Shown: positions 8,396-17,655, numbered from the stretch's first letter. The stretch: 46,247 nt of DNA from Methylacidiphilales bacterium (GCA_021272165.1 JAJSLK010000009.1:1-46247); one strand, 5' to 3'. A program made the numbers and translations. Notes: a model not told the origin generated them from the sequence alone.

Positions 8396-9717
8396 GCCAT
8401 AATCGGCAGCGTCGTGAACTGCCGGCCAAGGATCGGCACTGAATTGGTCTGCAGCCAGCTTTGGAGAATGCTCGCATAGACACTGCGGAAATCGGTGCCG
8501 AACTTGATGTCGCCATCCTGCAAGTCGGACGGGGCCAGGCTCGGCTCCGCGCCCAGCAGTCCCGCCTTCATCTTCGGGCCGATCAGAAACATCGGCGCCG
8601 CCGCGCCGTGATCGGTGCCACGGCTGCCATTCTCCGTCACGCGACGCCCGAATTCGCTGAAGGTCATGATCATCACCCGGTCGAACGCGCCCATCGCCGT
8701 CAGGTCATCCGTAAACGCCTTTACGGCGTCGGCCAGTTCCTTCAGGCGCCCGTCCTGCGCTCCCCGCTGGCCGGTGTGCGTGTCATAGCCACCCTGCGAA
8801 ACATAGAATACCCGCGTTGGCAGCCCGCCCGCGATGAGCTTCGCGACCAATTGCAGATTCCGCGCCAGCCCTGTTCCCGGATAACGCGAGTTGTTCTTCG
8901 CCTTGCCCGCGATGGCCCGGATTTTGTCCGAACTCACCTGGGCGTCCATCGACGTCCGCTCCAGAAAATCGAGCGCGCTCTGCCCGTTTTGCAGCGTCAC
9001 CGTCCCCGAAACCATGCTCACGCTCGCGCCGGTGTTCGCGCTTGGCGAGGCATCGTCGGGATTGTACATGCTCCGGTAGACCATCTCCTCGTCGTCGTGC
9101 TGTCCCGCGCCCATGAACCGGTAACTGTCGGGATTTTCCAGGCTGATGCCGGTCGGCGCGTGCGACGAAAAAGCCTGCGGCAACCGCGGCCCGATGTTGA
9201 TTCCCACCGTCGGATCGCAACCCTGGCAGGCGTTGTCGAAGTAGCGCCCCAGCCAGCCATCGGTCAGGTATTTGTCCTCGTCGCTCGCGGTCTGCCAGAT
9301 TTCGGTCGAGCGGAAATGGCTCCGGTTCGGGTTGGGATAACCCACGCCGTTGACGATGGAAAGATGCCCCGCATCAAAGAGACTTTTGAACCCCGCCATC
9401 GTCGAATTCAGCCCCAGCGTGTCGCTCAGCTTCAGCACCTGGTTCGCCGGAATGCCAATGGTCGGCCGCGCCTTGTAATAAAAATCATTTGTGTAGGGCA
9501 CCACGGTGTTCAGCCCGTCGTTGCCGCCGGCAAGTTGGATCAGCACCAGGATCGGGCTATCTTTGCCGGTCGCGACCTGCGTCAGCGCCCCGTCGGCCTG
9601 GGCATGAAGCGCGGTGAACGTCTGCGCGACGAAGCTTGGCACGGTCCAGCTTAGAGCGCCGCCCAGGAGCGTGGTGCGAAGGAAATCGCGGCGGGTGGTG
9701 AGGAGGGGATTATTCAT
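8392..9717 (-). CDS. DUF1501 (sulfatase-like) protein, Tat-exported
   Basis: 441 residues starting with a twin-arginine signal, LLTTRRDFLRTTLLGGALSW, so it is probably exported folded. The body follows the DUF1501 pattern related to the alkaline phosphatase/sulfatase fold: LIQLAGGNDGLNTVVPYTNDFY, YDTHTGQ, MTFSEFGRRVTENGSRGTDHGAAAPMFLIG and a C-terminal LGRQFTTLPIM. Family members are nearly always encoded next to a DUF1800 gene and have no agreed function; a link to polysaccharide or hydrolase export is sometimes proposed. Here the DUF1800 gene is 12 bases upstream, so the two form an operon. The stop overlaps that of pheS on the other strand. Confidence 0.93.
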   Translation of the reverse strand: MNNPLLTTRRDFLRTTLLGGALSWTVPSFVAQTFTALHAQADGALTQVATGKDSPILVLIQLAGGNDGLNTVVPYTNDFYYKARPTIGIPANQVLKLSDTLGLNSTMAGFKSLFDAGHLSIVNGVGYPNPNRSHFRSTEIWQTASDEDKYLTDGWLGRYFDNACQGCDPTVGINIGPRLPQAFSSHAPTGISLENPDSYRFMGAGQHDDEEMVYRSMYNPDDASPSANTGASVSMVSGTVTLQNGQSALDFLERTSMDAQVSSDKIRAIAGKAKNNSRYPGTGLARNLQLVAKLIAGGLPTRVFYVSQGGYDTHTGQRGAQDGRLKELADAVKAFTDDLTAMGAFDRVMIMTFSEFGRRVTENGSRGTDHGAAAPMFLIGPKMKAGLLGAEPSLAPSDLQDGDIKFGTDFRSVYASILQSWLQTNSVPILGRQFTTLPIMA

Positions 9718-9729
9718 GGCGGTGGCGGG

Positions 9730-11202
9730 TTAGGTCAGTTGATACTCGGGCGTGGACATGATCAGCCGGATCGACTTCCGGATGTCCTGGTCCTCGATCG
9801 GCGATTTGGTCTTCAAAAAATCGTGCAGCGAATCGAGCCGCTTCGGGCTCAGTTCCGAGCTAAGAAAACGGTTCTGGAGCGCGGCCAGGTAGCTGTCGGG
9901 CGTGGCCAGGTCAGCCGGGGTGAAAAGCGCACTCACGTCGGCGGGCGAAATCTCCATCAAGCCGTCCTCGCCCATGTTGTTCAGGATGCTCTTCATCTGG
10001 CCCATCAGGTTTGGCATAGGGATTCGTTGGCCCTCCACCATCGCCGCGGCAAAGTTATAGCGGTCGAGCAGGCTGTTGGTTGTGATCCAGGCGACGCCTC
10101 CGTCCCAACCCTTCACGTTCGGCGGCTGGAACAATTCCTGGCCCAGCAGATTCAGCATCACCAGCGTCATCGGCTCGGTGGGGAGGGGGGCCTGCAACTG
10201 CCGCGTCGCGGCGATCAGCCATTGCACCGGGCTCTTGATCTGGGACCGGATGACGTCGGGCGCGTAAAATTCGTGCGACCGGAAAATCACCCGCATCAGG
10301 TGCTTGACGTCCATGCCGTGCGACTGGAATTCCTTTGCCAGCGCATCCACCATCGGCGGCGGCGGCTGGTCCTGGACGAAGAAGCGCCAGATTCGCGCCG
10401 AGATGAACCCGGCGCATTCCGGCTTCGCGCAAATCATGTTCAGCACATCCTCGCCGGTGAAATTGCCCGTCTGGCCGAAAATCGTCTTCGGCCCCTCATC
10501 GTGGTTGTTGCGGTGATACTCGAAATGGAGCCGGTCGTGGGCCAGTCCCCAGCCCGTGTAGGCCTTCGCCGCCTGCTGGATGTCCTGCTCCGTGTAATAG
10601 CCCTCGCCCAACGTGAAGAGCTCCATCACTTCGCGGGCGAAATTTTCGTTTGGCTTGTTCTTGTTGCTCCGCTCGCCATCCAGGTAATTCAGCATCGCCG
10701 GATCTTCCGCCACCGCGATCAGCAGGTCGTTGAAATTGCCCGTCGCGTTCTGCCGGAAGGTCTCATTCTGCAGCCAAAGAAAATAGGGCATCCGCACCTT
10801 CTCGAAACTGGTCGCGAAATGGCCATGCCAGAAAAGCGTCATCTTTTCCTGGAAGGGCCGCGGCCCCAGCGCCATCCGCCGCACCCACCAATACCGCAGG
10901 TCAGCCATCTGCTGGTAAAGCGTCATGTTTTCCATGCGCTGCAGGGCCTTTTTCGTCTCCGGATCGGCCGCGCGCTGGATCGCCTCCCGCCGGGCGATCA
11001 GGTCGGGATCGGGATGGGCCCATTCCGGCGGCGGGGTCGCATCGGGAATCTTCTCATAATCGAGAAACCATGAGACCGCCCGATCCGGCCCCATCAGCCG
11101 CAAGTTCTCAACGTCCTGCGGACTGCCGCCAAACCCGGCCCGGTTCAAGAGATGCGCGGCCGTTGTCGCATTCCATTGCGATGGCGGCAGCGGTTCCAGC
11201 AT
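9730..11202 (-). CDS. DUF1800 domain protein
   Basis: 490 residues, complete. Typical DUF1800 segments are visible: AAHLLNRAGFGGSPQDVENL near the start, RRMALGPRPFQEKMTLFWHGHFATS, NENFAREVMELFTLGEGYYTEQDIQQAAKAYTGW, and NPP-like PNVKGWDGGVAWITTNSLLDRYN near the C-terminus. No signal peptide is evident, unlike its DUF1501 partner. It is first in the two-gene operon. The family is widespread in planctomycetes, verrucomicrobia and proteobacteria, and no activity is proven. Upstream, 11203-11363 shows no feature. Confidence 0.93.
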   Translation of the reverse strand: MLEPLPPSQWNATTAAHLLNRAGFGGSPQDVENLRLMGPDRAVSWFLDYEKIPDATPPPEWAHPDPDLIARREAIQRAADPETKKALQRMENMTLYQQMADLRYWWVRRMALGPRPFQEKMTLFWHGHFATSFEKVRMPYFLWLQNETFRQNATGNFNDLLIAVAEDPAMLNYLDGERSNKNKPNENFAREVMELFTLGEGYYTEQDIQQAAKAYTGWGLAHDRLHFEYHRNNHDEGPKTIFGQTGNFTGEDVLNMICAKPECAGFISARIWRFFVQDQPPPPMVDALAKEFQSHGMDVKHLMRVIFRSHEFYAPDVIRSQIKSPVQWLIAATRQLQAPLPTEPMTLVMLNLLGQELFQPPNVKGWDGGVAWITTNSLLDRYNFAAAMVEGQRIPMPNLMGQMKSILNNMGEDGLMEISPADVSALFTPADLATPDSYLAALQNRFLSSELSPKRLDSLHDFLKTKSPIEDQDIRKSIRLIMSTPEYQLT

Positions 11203-11363
11203 AAAGAGTTAAACCATAAGACCTGCTCAGAGTTGCGGAAAAAATTCTCATGGCGCAGCCGTCGGATCAGAAACCAGGACAGGGGCCCCGGCAGCACCCG
11301 CCAGAAAAGATTTGCCAACATCAGGCATGGTCAACGCAGAGCAAATTCGCTGCCAGACCGGTT

Positions 11364-12767
11364 CTATCCCCGGGAAGCATCCGCCCCTTGTTTTCCAAAC
11401 TGATTCGCCAGACTCCACACCACATGACCGTCCACGATGGTATGCGTCGCTCGCGCCGGCAGCTCCCAGCCGTCAAACGGCGTGTTGCGGCTCAGCGAAT
11501 AAAATTTTCCCGCGTCTACTTTCCACGCGCCTTTCGGATCGATCAGCGTGATGTCCCCCGGCGCACCCGGAGCCAGCGTACCCCGGTCCAGCTTGAGCAG
11601 CCTCGCTGGATTCACCGTCAGCTTCTTCAGCATCCGCGGCCAGTCCAGCACCTCCGACTCGATCAACACCTTCGCAAAAATTCCCAGCTCGGTTTCCAGC
11701 CCCACGATGCCGAAGGGCGCATCCGCAAACTCGACTTCCTTTTCGTAGGAGGCATGCGGCGCATGGTCGCTGGCCAGAATCTCGATGGTGTCGTCGGCCA
11801 ACCCCGCCAGCAGCGCCTCCTGGTCCGATTTTTCCCGCAGCGGCGGGTTCATCTTGAAGTTCGTATTATAGCCTTCAATCGCGGCATCAGTCAGCGCCAG
11901 GTGATGAGGCATCGCCTCGGCTGAAATCCTCACACCGCGCTTTTTTGCATCGCGCACCAGCCGGACCGAATCGCCGCTGGAGAGATGCTGCACGTGCACC
12001 CGGGCCCCGGTCAGTTCGGAAAGAAGGATGTTCCGCGCCACGATCATGTCCTCCGCGATCCGTGGCCAGCCCGGCAGTCCCAGGATCGTGCTCCAGCGTC
12101 CCTCGTGCATCACCCCGCCCGCCGAAAGATTGTAATCCTGGCAATGGTCCAATATCAGCAGGTCGAACATCCGCGCGTAGTCGAGCGCCCGCCGCATTAC
12201 CTCGTTGTTCTGCACGCAGTGCCCGTCGTCAGTCAGCGCCACGATGCCCGCCTTGTAGAGGGACCCGATGGGCGCCAGTTGCTCGCCTTTCATGCCCACG
12301 GTGATGCAGCCCGTCGTATAAACATTCACCCATGCCGTTTCCAATGCCCGCTGCCGCATCAGCGCAATTGTGTTTGGCCCATCCGCCGGCGGGTTCGTGT
12401 TCGGCATCGCCAGGATGCTGGTAAAGCCTCCCGCCGCCGCCGCGCGCGAACCGGTCGCAATCGTCTCTTTCTGCCCGCCGCCCGGCTCGCGCAGGTGCAC
12501 ATGCATGTCGATCAGCCCCGGCGCGACGATGAGCCCTTTGGCGTCGATCACTGGCATGGACGAATCCTTCGGCTTGGCGGTGCCAGCGGCAATCCGCCCT
12601 TCCTCGACCAGCAGGTCGCCCACCTCGTCCCGGCCCGAAGCGGGATCGATGATCCGTCCGCCACGGATGAAAAGGGAACCGAGAACGCGCGCAGGCAGAA
12701 GGCGGGACGGCGTCAACGGAGTCACTGGCCGCCAGAATAATCCGAATCGACCGTTCGACAAGGCCAA
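11364..12767 (-). CDS. pyrC: Dihydroorotase, class I
   Basis: Third step of pyrimidine synthesis: cyclisation of carbamoyl-aspartate to dihydroorotate, using zinc. The metal site is shown by DMHVHLREPG (H-x-H), DHCQDYNLSAGG, VQHLSSGDSV and LASDHAPHASYE. NTNFKMNPPLREKSDQEALL is also characteristic. The C-terminal composite sheet, with GDITLIDPKGAWKVD and TIVDGHVVWS, is complete. The start is uncertain. The longest frame begins at a TTG (12767) right against an AAAGG; the TTG at 12761 has better spacing, and a GTG at 12725 is also in frame. The family core begins near LFIRGGRIIDPASG, so the first 30 residues may not be translated. No other pyrimidine gene is nearby. Confidence 0.94.
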   Translation of the reverse strand: MALSNGRFGLFWRPVTPLTPSRLLPARVLGSLFIRGGRIIDPASGRDEVGDLLVEEGRIAAGTAKPKDSSMPVIDAKGLIVAPGLIDMHVHLREPGGGQKETIATGSRAAAAGGFTSILAMPNTNPPADGPNTIALMRQRALETAWVNVYTTGCITVGMKGEQLAPIGSLYKAGIVALTDDGHCVQNNEVMRRALDYARMFDLLILDHCQDYNLSAGGVMHEGRWSTILGLPGWPRIAEDMIVARNILLSELTGARVHVQHLSSGDSVRLVRDAKKRGVRISAEAMPHHLALTDAAIEGYNTNFKMNPPLREKSDQEALLAGLADDTIEILASDHAPHASYEKEVEFADAPFGIVGLETELGIFAKVLIESEVLDWPRMLKKLTVNPARLLKLDRGTLAPGAPGDITLIDPKGAWKVDAGKFYSLSRNTPFDGWELPARATHTIVDGHVVWSLANQFGKQGADASRG

Positions 12768-12773
12768 CCTTTA

Positions 12774-12809
12774 AAACGAAAGCGCACGGACTGTCTGAAG
12801 TCCGTGCGC
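12774..12809 (-). terminator. Rho-independent terminator of the periplasmic-protein gene
   Basis: GCGCACGGACT-gtctga-AGTCCGTGCGC is an 11-bp perfect stem. On the minus strand it is followed by TTTCGTTTT. It lies 20 bases past the stop at 12829 and insulates the downstream dihydroorotase gene. Confidence 0.88.
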
Positions 12810-12828
12810 GGAGAATTTACCCGAAACG

Positions 12829-13269
12829 TCAACCTCCCGACGAAGACGTATGCGGCGCGGCGGGCGGAGGTGATGGGGGGCGAGGTGAACCGCTGGGCGG
12901 ATTCATCATGGCGGGACCTCCCATACGACGAGCATTCTCGATCTTTGCGATGATCGGAGCCACCTTGGCATCGGCCTTGATCATCGCATCGCGGATCTGG
13001 TCCTGCAGCTTCTGGCCCCGGGCCTGCAATGCTTGGCCCTCGGCCTGGAAATCCTTGACTGCCTTGGACAGCGCCGGATCGGCGGACAGCGCCGCTTCGC
13101 GCGCCTTCATTAATTCCTGCCGCTCCTCAGGTGTGATCATGAACGGCGAGCCCATCGGCGGAGATTGCTGCGGGTGAGGCTGTGGTGGTGGGGCTGGCGT
13201 GGGTGTCTGGGCCATGGCGCCACCGGCGAGCATTGCCCCAAGAGCAAACGGAAGGAGGGAGTATTTCAT
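12829..13269 (-). CDS. Small periplasmic protein, Pro-rich ends and helical core
   Basis: 146 residues from the ATG at 13269; an 88-residue upstream extension is not credible. The signal peptide is MKYSLLPFALGAMLAGGAMA. Then come a Pro/Gln-rich linker (about 21-43), a charged helical core from ITPEERQEL to IAKIENAR (about 44-114), and a Pro/Ser-rich tail. The layout recalls small helical periplasmic proteins such as Spy/CpxP, but the LTxxQ motif is absent, so this is only an analogy. It ends in a strong terminator and seems to be transcribed alone. Confidence 0.65.
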   Translation of the reverse strand: MKYSLLPFALGAMLAGGAMAQTPTPAPPPQPHPQQSPPMGSPFMITPEERQELMKAREAALSADPALSKAVKDFQAEGQALQARGQKLQDQIRDAMIKADAKVAPIIAKIENARRMGGPAMMNPPSGSPRPPSPPPAAPHTSSSGG

Positions 13270-13356
13270 CGCTACTTTATAACCGGAGGAAACAATAGCG
13301 CCAAGCATCATCGCGGCTCGACAAATCCAAAAACCGCGCCATAAACACACTCCCTT

Positions 13357-14010
13357 ATGAGTAGTAAACGAGGCGCGGTCTTTGATTGGGATGGCGTCAT
13401 TATCAATTCCGCCGCGCACCACGAGGAGAGCTGGACCCGCCTTGCCAGGGAGCTGGATAAGCCCTTGCCCGACGGTCATTTCAAGCGCGGCTTCGGTATG
13501 AAAAACGAGGTCATTTTCCCCAACATTCTCCACTGGACCTCCGACCCCGTCGAAATCCGTATCTACTCCCTCCGAAAGGAGGCCATCTACCGCGAAATCG
13601 TCGTTGAAAAAGGCGTCAAGCCGCTCCCCGGCGTCGAGTCATGGCTCAAGAACCTCCGCGCGGAAAATATTCCCTGTGTCGTCGCTTCTTCCACCCATCT
13701 CGAAAATATCACCACCACACTCGAGGTGCTCGGCTTTGAAAATTATTTCGCCGCCATCGTCTCGGCTGAAGACGTGAAAAAAGGCAAGCCGGATCCCGAG
13801 GTTTTCCTTACCGCCGCAAAGAAGATCGGCGCCGAACCGGCCCAGAGCGTTGTCTTCGAGGACGCTTTGGTTGGAATTTCTGCGGGCAAGGCCGCCGGAA
13901 TGAAAGTTGTTGCCGTGGCCACAACCGAACCGAAGGACAAACTCGCCCATGCCGACTGGGTCGTCGACCAACTCGACGAATTGAGTATCGCACAACTCTG
14001 GCCGGAATAA
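13357..14010 (+). CDS. HAD-superfamily phosphatase, beta-phosphoglucomutase-like
   Basis: 217 residues. Motif I is FDWDGVIINS (Asp10 nucleophile, Asp12 acid/base), motif II VVASSTH, motif III the Lys of KKGKPDPEVF, and motif IV VFEDALVGI. A helical cap domain fills residues about 18-85. These marks place it in the beta-phosphoglucomutase/phosphoglycolate phosphatase-like subfamily, acting on a small sugar phosphate or similar metabolite in the cytoplasm. Motif I reads D-W-D instead of the commoner D-x-D-G with Phe or Leu, which keeps both acids. The substrate cannot be named. The next small gene starts three bases after the stop, so the two are probably translated together. Confidence 0.9.
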   Translation: MSSKRGAVFDWDGVIINSAAHHEESWTRLARELDKPLPDGHFKRGFGMKNEVIFPNILHWTSDPVEIRIYSLRKEAIYREIVVEKGVKPLPGVESWLKNLRAENIPCVVASSTHLENITTTLEVLGFENYFAAIVSAEDVKKGKPDPEVFLTAAKKIGAEPAQSVVFEDALVGISAGKAAGMKVVAVATTEPKDKLAHADWVVDQLDELSIAQLWPE

Positions 14011-14013
14011 GTC

Positions 14014-14298
14014 ATGCGCCGGGACATCAACTGGACGACAAAGCGTGATGACGATTCACGTTACGATGTCCGGGTGACCTGGTTCTCCGGTCGCTATAAA
14101 ATCCAGTTCCGGGAACGCGGCGCCGACCGCTGGGACTACGACCGCAAGCCGACCCGGCAGGATTGGGAAACTTTTCTCGATGCCATCGAGCGGCGCTACC
14201 AGCGAAAACAGGCAACCTGGAAAGAGCTGGAGGAGGCCCGCCGTCTTGTCGCGGAGGCCCTGCCCACTCTGCCGCCCGAAGGAACTGCGGAAAGTTAG
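14014..14298 (+). CDS. Small charged protein of unknown function
   Basis: 94 residues, not recognised. It is highly charged and aromatic (RYDVRVTWFSGRYKIQFRERGADRWDYDRKPT), with a predicted beta part followed by a helix (ETFLDAIERRYQRKQATWKELEEARRLV). No signal peptide or membrane segment. It lies three bases after the HAD phosphatase gene on the same strand and its codon choice resembles that of its neighbours, so it is likely a real second gene of that operon. The intergenic repeat begins right after its stop. Confidence 0.65.
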   Translation: MRRDINWTTKRDDDSRYDVRVTWFSGRYKIQFRERGADRWDYDRKPTRQDWETFLDAIERRYQRKQATWKELEEARRLVAEALPTLPPEGTAES

Positions 14299-14302
14299 GC
14301 CT

Positions 14303-14384
14303 TGGAACTCATTGCAAAAGTAGCCAGGGGCCGCGCCGGAGGAGATTTTGACCGGCAGCAAGGAGTCGAGCGAGGAGAGTTCTA
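14303..14384. repeat. Palindromic intergenic repeat (copy B, internally deleted)
   Basis: The left end, GGAACTCATTGCAAAAGTAG, and the following bases match the reverse complement of the right half of copy C (29821-29983), including the AAGGAG-CGAGCGAGGAG segment. The opposite end is reduced to GAGTTCTA, whose CTA is the complement of the lexA stop. It sits between convergent genes. Confidence 0.8.
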
Positions 14385-14999
14385 GGCCGCAGCGGCAAAA
14401 GTCCGCAGCACACTCACCACCACGCCCTGGATGTCGAGTTTCTCGACCGGGGAAAGATCGGGGTAATCGGGGTTCTCCGCCTTCAGGTAAACGCGCCCAT
14501 TGTTTTTCACCAACCGCTTCAGCGTGTTCTCGCCGTCGATCAACGCGGCCACGATGTCTCCCGGACGCGCTTCCTTCTGCTCCAGCACGACGATATCGCC
14601 CGAAAAAATCCCCGCGTCGATCATGCTGTCGCCCCGGACCCGCACGGCAAAGGCGCGGTTCGGATTGGAGATCCCCAGCGTTGTTGGGATAAAACGGAGA
14701 GTCTCCGAAGCCTCGCTCCCGTCAAACTGATCGGGTAAACCGGCCGGGATCGAAGCGAAAAGGGGAAGCTGCACGCCGGCCGCGGTCACGCGCGGTTTCG
14801 TCAGTTGAATTCCCCGGGAATGGGCCTGCCGGATGATCAGCCGCGCCTCTTCCAGCTTTTCGAGAATATATGAAACAGCGCGCGGACTCTTGAACCCGCA
14901 ATGGTCCTGGATTTCGCGGATGGTCGGCGGCCGCTGATGTTCCCCCTGGTATTGCTCGACAAAGTCGAGGACAAGTTGCTGGCTGTTGCTATGTCGCAT
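14382..14999 (-). CDS. lexA: LexA repressor
   Basis: 205 residues. The N-terminal winged helix (PPTIREIQDHCGFKSPRAVSYILEKLEE) binds DNA at SOS promoters. The C-terminal serine peptidase domain cleaves itself in the presence of RecA filaments. The cleavage site Ala86-Gly87 (SIPAG), nucleophile Ser125 (RGDSMID) and Lys161 (NTLKRL) are all present, so the protein should be cleavable. Its stop codon lies exactly at the repeat boundary. A promoter may lie upstream on the minus strand (TTGACA, 15-base spacer, TATACG). I could not define a LexA box. Confidence 0.96.
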   Translation of the reverse strand: MRHSNSQQLVLDFVEQYQGEHQRPPTIREIQDHCGFKSPRAVSYILEKLEEARLIIRQAHSRGIQLTKPRVTAAGVQLPLFASIPAGLPDQFDGSEASETLRFIPTTLGISNPNRAFAVRVRGDSMIDAGIFSGDIVVLEQKEARPGDIVAALIDGENTLKRLVKNNGRVYLKAENPDYPDLSPVEKLDIQGVVVSVLRTFAAAA

Positions 15000-15110
15000 A
15001 ATACTTTCGTATAACGGCGCCCTTATCGTGTCAACTAAAATTGCTATACAAATGAATGACTCCTTCTCCCGACCATTTCAGCGGCAGCGGCTTCGGCGGA
15101 GAGATCACCA

Positions 15111-17111
15111 TTGGCAGAAGCACAATTTTGGCGCAATCTCAGCCTTTCCAGCATGAGTGCGAATGTTCTGATCGTTCAGCCCGATCCCACCGTCGCCGAA
15201 CGAATGGGCCAGCTCATCCTCGCGGCCACGCCCCACGCCAATGTCGGTTTCGCTCCCGGCCCTCTCGACGGCATCGCCGCTCTTGAGCAGTACGAGGACC
15301 TCGATCTCTGCATCTGCGAAATCTACTTCGTTACCGGTGACGGCCTTGGCTTTCTTTCCGCCGTGCGCGCCAAATTCCGTCGCGCCCGCGTCCTCATCGT
15401 CACCAACTACAATCTCCAAAATTTTGGCGACTACATCCAAGGCCTCACTCTCTTCCCGCTGCCACTCGACGAAAGCCTCTTCTCCTCCACTTGCCAGGAC
15501 ACCCTGGCCACGCTCGAGGGCCTCGAATTTCCTCCCTTCAAGCTCGGTAAGAAACAGCCGCCCGATCGCTGGGGCGATTGTTACGCCGCCTACGATACCA
15601 GTGTGAAGCGCGACGTCTTCATCACCGTCTGCCATTCGTGGGCCACGCCGCAGGACGCCAGCCGCTTCCGCAGTTTCGCCGCCCTCATGGCCCGCGCGGC
15701 CCATCCCAACGTCCAGGGCGTCTATCAGGCCGGTGATTATCAGGGCCGTGATTTCTTCTGTCGCGAAAAATGGGACATGCCCAACCTGGCCGAAATGGCC
15801 ACCGCGGGGCAGGGGATTGATCCCCGGCTTGCCGCGCAAATCATCCACATCGTCGGCTCGGTCATCATCTTCTGGGACTCGAACAAGTATGCCCATACCA
15901 CGGTTGGCGCCACCGATGTCTCCGTTTCGCCCCAGGGCGTTATCAAGGTCGCCAATTGCGTCGATCCCATGCTGCCGGTCACATCGCCCGGTGAATCGGA
16001 CCTCACCGTGTTCGCTTACGCCGTCCAGACCCTGCTGCCCCCGCCGGAACAGGTTCCCCTCCGCCTCCGCAATCTTCTGAATGAGCTCCGCTCCGGCCGG
16101 GTCCAGATGGCCCATGTCGTCAGCGAGGCCCAGGCCATCGATATCGAGCTTGCGCCCGAAAAGGAAATCGCCGTTTCGCAGGAAAAGCAGATCGCCCGCC
16201 AGGCCATCGCCGTCGCCCGGCGCAAGCAGCAGTATGGCCAATACCTTATGTTCGGCGGTTTCGGCGTCGTCGTCCTCGTCGTCGGCTATCTCCTCCACTC
16301 CATGTTCCTTTCCGATCCTCCTTCGCACCAATACAACGAGATGATCGAGATCCCCGCCGGCCCCTACGTCTATCAAAACGCCTCCGCCGTCATGGATCAC
16401 ACCTTCTACATCGACAAGTACGAGGTCACCTTTGGTGAATACCTCAAATTCCTCCGCGCCGTCCGCGATGCCGGCACTGACGCCGATTGGCGCAACCCGG
16501 CCCAACAGGGCGAGAAGGACCACGAGCCCAAGGACTGGGCCGACCGCATCGACGCCGACGGCAACAAGATCGCCGGCATTTTCCGCTGCATCAAATACCG
16601 CGAGCCTTACAACAAGGTCTTTCTCAGCCTCGACGATCCCGTCTTCAATGTTGATTGGTACGACGCCGAGGCCTACGCCAAGTGGGCTGGCAAGCGCCTC
16701 CCCGACGAGCACGAATGGGAAATGGCCGCGCGCGGGCCCAACGGCTTCGTTTATCCCTGGGGCAACACTTTCAGCCAGATCGCCAACAACTCCGCGCCCA
16801 TGCCTGGCCAGGGTCTTTTCGACGTGCCGGTCCACTTCTACCAGGCCGTCGACCAGACTGACAAAGACAAGAGCCCCTATGGCGTCTGCGGCATGGCTGG
16901 CAACGTCAGTGAATGGACTGACACCATCGTCTCCAGCAGCCGCATGGAATCAGTCAAGGTCGCCGTCATCCGGGGCGCCAATTTCAAAACCAACTCCGCC
17001 GAGCGCGTCATGCTTACCCACCGCAATACCGCCGATGGTGTCCTCGAAACCCGCGTCTTCTGGCTTGGTTTCCGCTGCGTCAGCGATCATCCATCCGCGG
17101 AAGGAAAGTAA
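15111..17111 (+). CDS. Receiver-like/pseudokinase/transmembrane/SUMF1 fusion protein
   Basis: 666 residues from a TTG at 15111, which follows GGAGAG; an ATG at 15153 is the alternative, without a ribosome-binding site. Four parts are visible. Residues about 16-130 resemble a response-regulator receiver, but the phospho-acceptor Asp is Glu70 (DLCICEIYF) and the KP motif is missing. Residues about 145-300 resemble a Ser/Thr kinase ([35 protein letters not shown]) with no VAIK lysine and no HRD or DFG. A membrane helix spans about 378-400. A C-terminal SUMF1/FGE-type lectin-like domain follows ([47 protein letters not shown]) and would lie outside the cytoplasm. Likely a signalling or scaffolding protein; function inferred only. 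It is divergent from lexA. Confidence 0.85.
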   Translation: MAEAQFWRNLSLSSMSANVLIVQPDPTVAERMGQLILAATPHANVGFAPGPLDGIAALEQYEDLDLCICEIYFVTGDGLGFLSAVRAKFRRARVLIVTNYNLQNFGDYIQGLTLFPLPLDESLFSSTCQDTLATLEGLEFPPFKLGKKQPPDRWGDCYAAYDTSVKRDVFITVCHSWATPQDASRFRSFAALMARAAHPNVQGVYQAGDYQGRDFFCREKWDMPNLAEMATAGQGIDPRLAAQIIHIVGSVIIFWDSNKYAHTTVGATDVSVSPQGVIKVANCVDPMLPVTSPGESDLTVFAYAVQTLLPPPEQVPLRLRNLLNELRSGRVQMAHVVSEAQAIDIELAPEKEIAVSQEKQIARQAIAVARRKQQYGQYLMFGGFGVVVLVVGYLLHSMFLSDPPSHQYNEMIEIPAGPYVYQNASAVMDHTFYIDKYEVTFGEYLKFLRAVRDAGTDADWRNPAQQGEKDHEPKDWADRIDADGNKIAGIFRCIKYREPYNKVFLSLDDPVFNVDWYDAEAYAKWAGKRLPDEHEWEMAARGPNGFVYPWGNTFSQIANNSAPMPGQGLFDVPVHFYQAVDQTDKDKSPYGVCGMAGNVSEWTDTIVSSSRMESVKVAVIRGANFKTNSAERVMLTHRNTADGVLETRVFWLGFRCVSDHPSAEGK

Positions 17112-17114
17112 GAA

Positions 17115-17485
17115 CTACGCCAGCCTGGTTCTCAATAATTCCGCCAATTTAGTGGCGATCTTGATCATCATCTCGTAAATCTCGTCGGAACTGATCCGGA
17201 CGATATCGACTCCGTTGATATGCAGAAAGGAGAGAGCCGTGGCCGCGCCGGTTCGCTTGTTCCCATCGATGAAGGCCTGATTCTCGGCGATATGAAAGGC
17301 ATAGGCGGTGGCGATGCCGAACAAATCCGCTCGACCATAGTGAAAGGTATTTTCTCCCTGTGCGACCGCCGATTCAACCAAGCCGGGATCACGGACTCCG
17401 TCGCTACCGCCATAAGCGAGAATCATTTCCCGATGGATTGAACGACAAGCTCAGCCGATAGAAAGAGCGGTGGCTGGGAGGTCAC
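17115..17485 (-). pseudogene. doc: Doc/Fic family toxin gene, apparently frameshifted
   Basis: The open part (17115-17426, 103 codons) carries the Doc signature YGGSDGVRDPGLVESAV and AENQAFIDGNKRTG. The usual His of the H-x-F-x-x-GNKR motif is Gln50. The family's N-terminal strand is missing from this frame but present in the next one: from a GTG at 17485 the bases read TSQPPLFLSAELVVQSI and then stop at 17423. In the toxin frame the codons before Met17426 read IHRE, as expected of Doc (LVxxIHREMILAYGG). A one-base indel near 17436-17443 therefore seems to split the gene. Alternatives are a sequencing error or re-initiation at the overlapping ATGA. Family members inactivate EF-Tu by phosphorylation or AMPylate targets. 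Confidence 0.7.
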
Positions 17486-17655
17486 TTGGCCAGCTTTTGC
17501 AAGGCAATTCCATGGACTTTCATTACATGATGGATCGCCTTCCGTGTCATTTCGGCCGAGGCATAATGAATCCCTGTCTCGGCGGAGGCGGGCATCGCCT
17601 CCTTTACCGATTGCGAGGTCTTGACGGAACGATAAGTGGAATCCTTTTTTGGCAC
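17482..17655 (-). CDS. Possible antitoxin partner of Doc, 57 residues
   Basis: A short frame from GTG at 17655 to TGA at 17482, overlapping the Doc GTG by three bases (GTGA), the coupling expected of a toxin-antitoxin pair. It includes SVKTSQSVKEAMPASAE, EMTRKAIHHVMKVHG and ALQKLAK, a basic, helical, soluble protein. I cannot assign it to Phd or another antitoxin family. An alternative ATG at 17595 (37 residues) has a strong AAAGGAGG, but only two bases away. Promoter not identified. Confidence 0.45.
   Translation of the reverse strand: MPKKDSTYRSVKTSQSVKEAMPASAETGIHYASAEMTRKAIHHVMKVHGIALQKLAK

Noticed and set aside
8396..8460. Possible pheT start downstream of pheS
   Set aside because: The region is the 3' end of the DUF1501 gene on the other strand; no plus-strand PheT start is there.
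15105..16835. 576-codon minus-strand frame opposite the SUMF1 fusion
   Set aside because: Low-complexity Gly/Val/Asp composition typical of antisense frames in this DNA; the opposite strand has clear domains.
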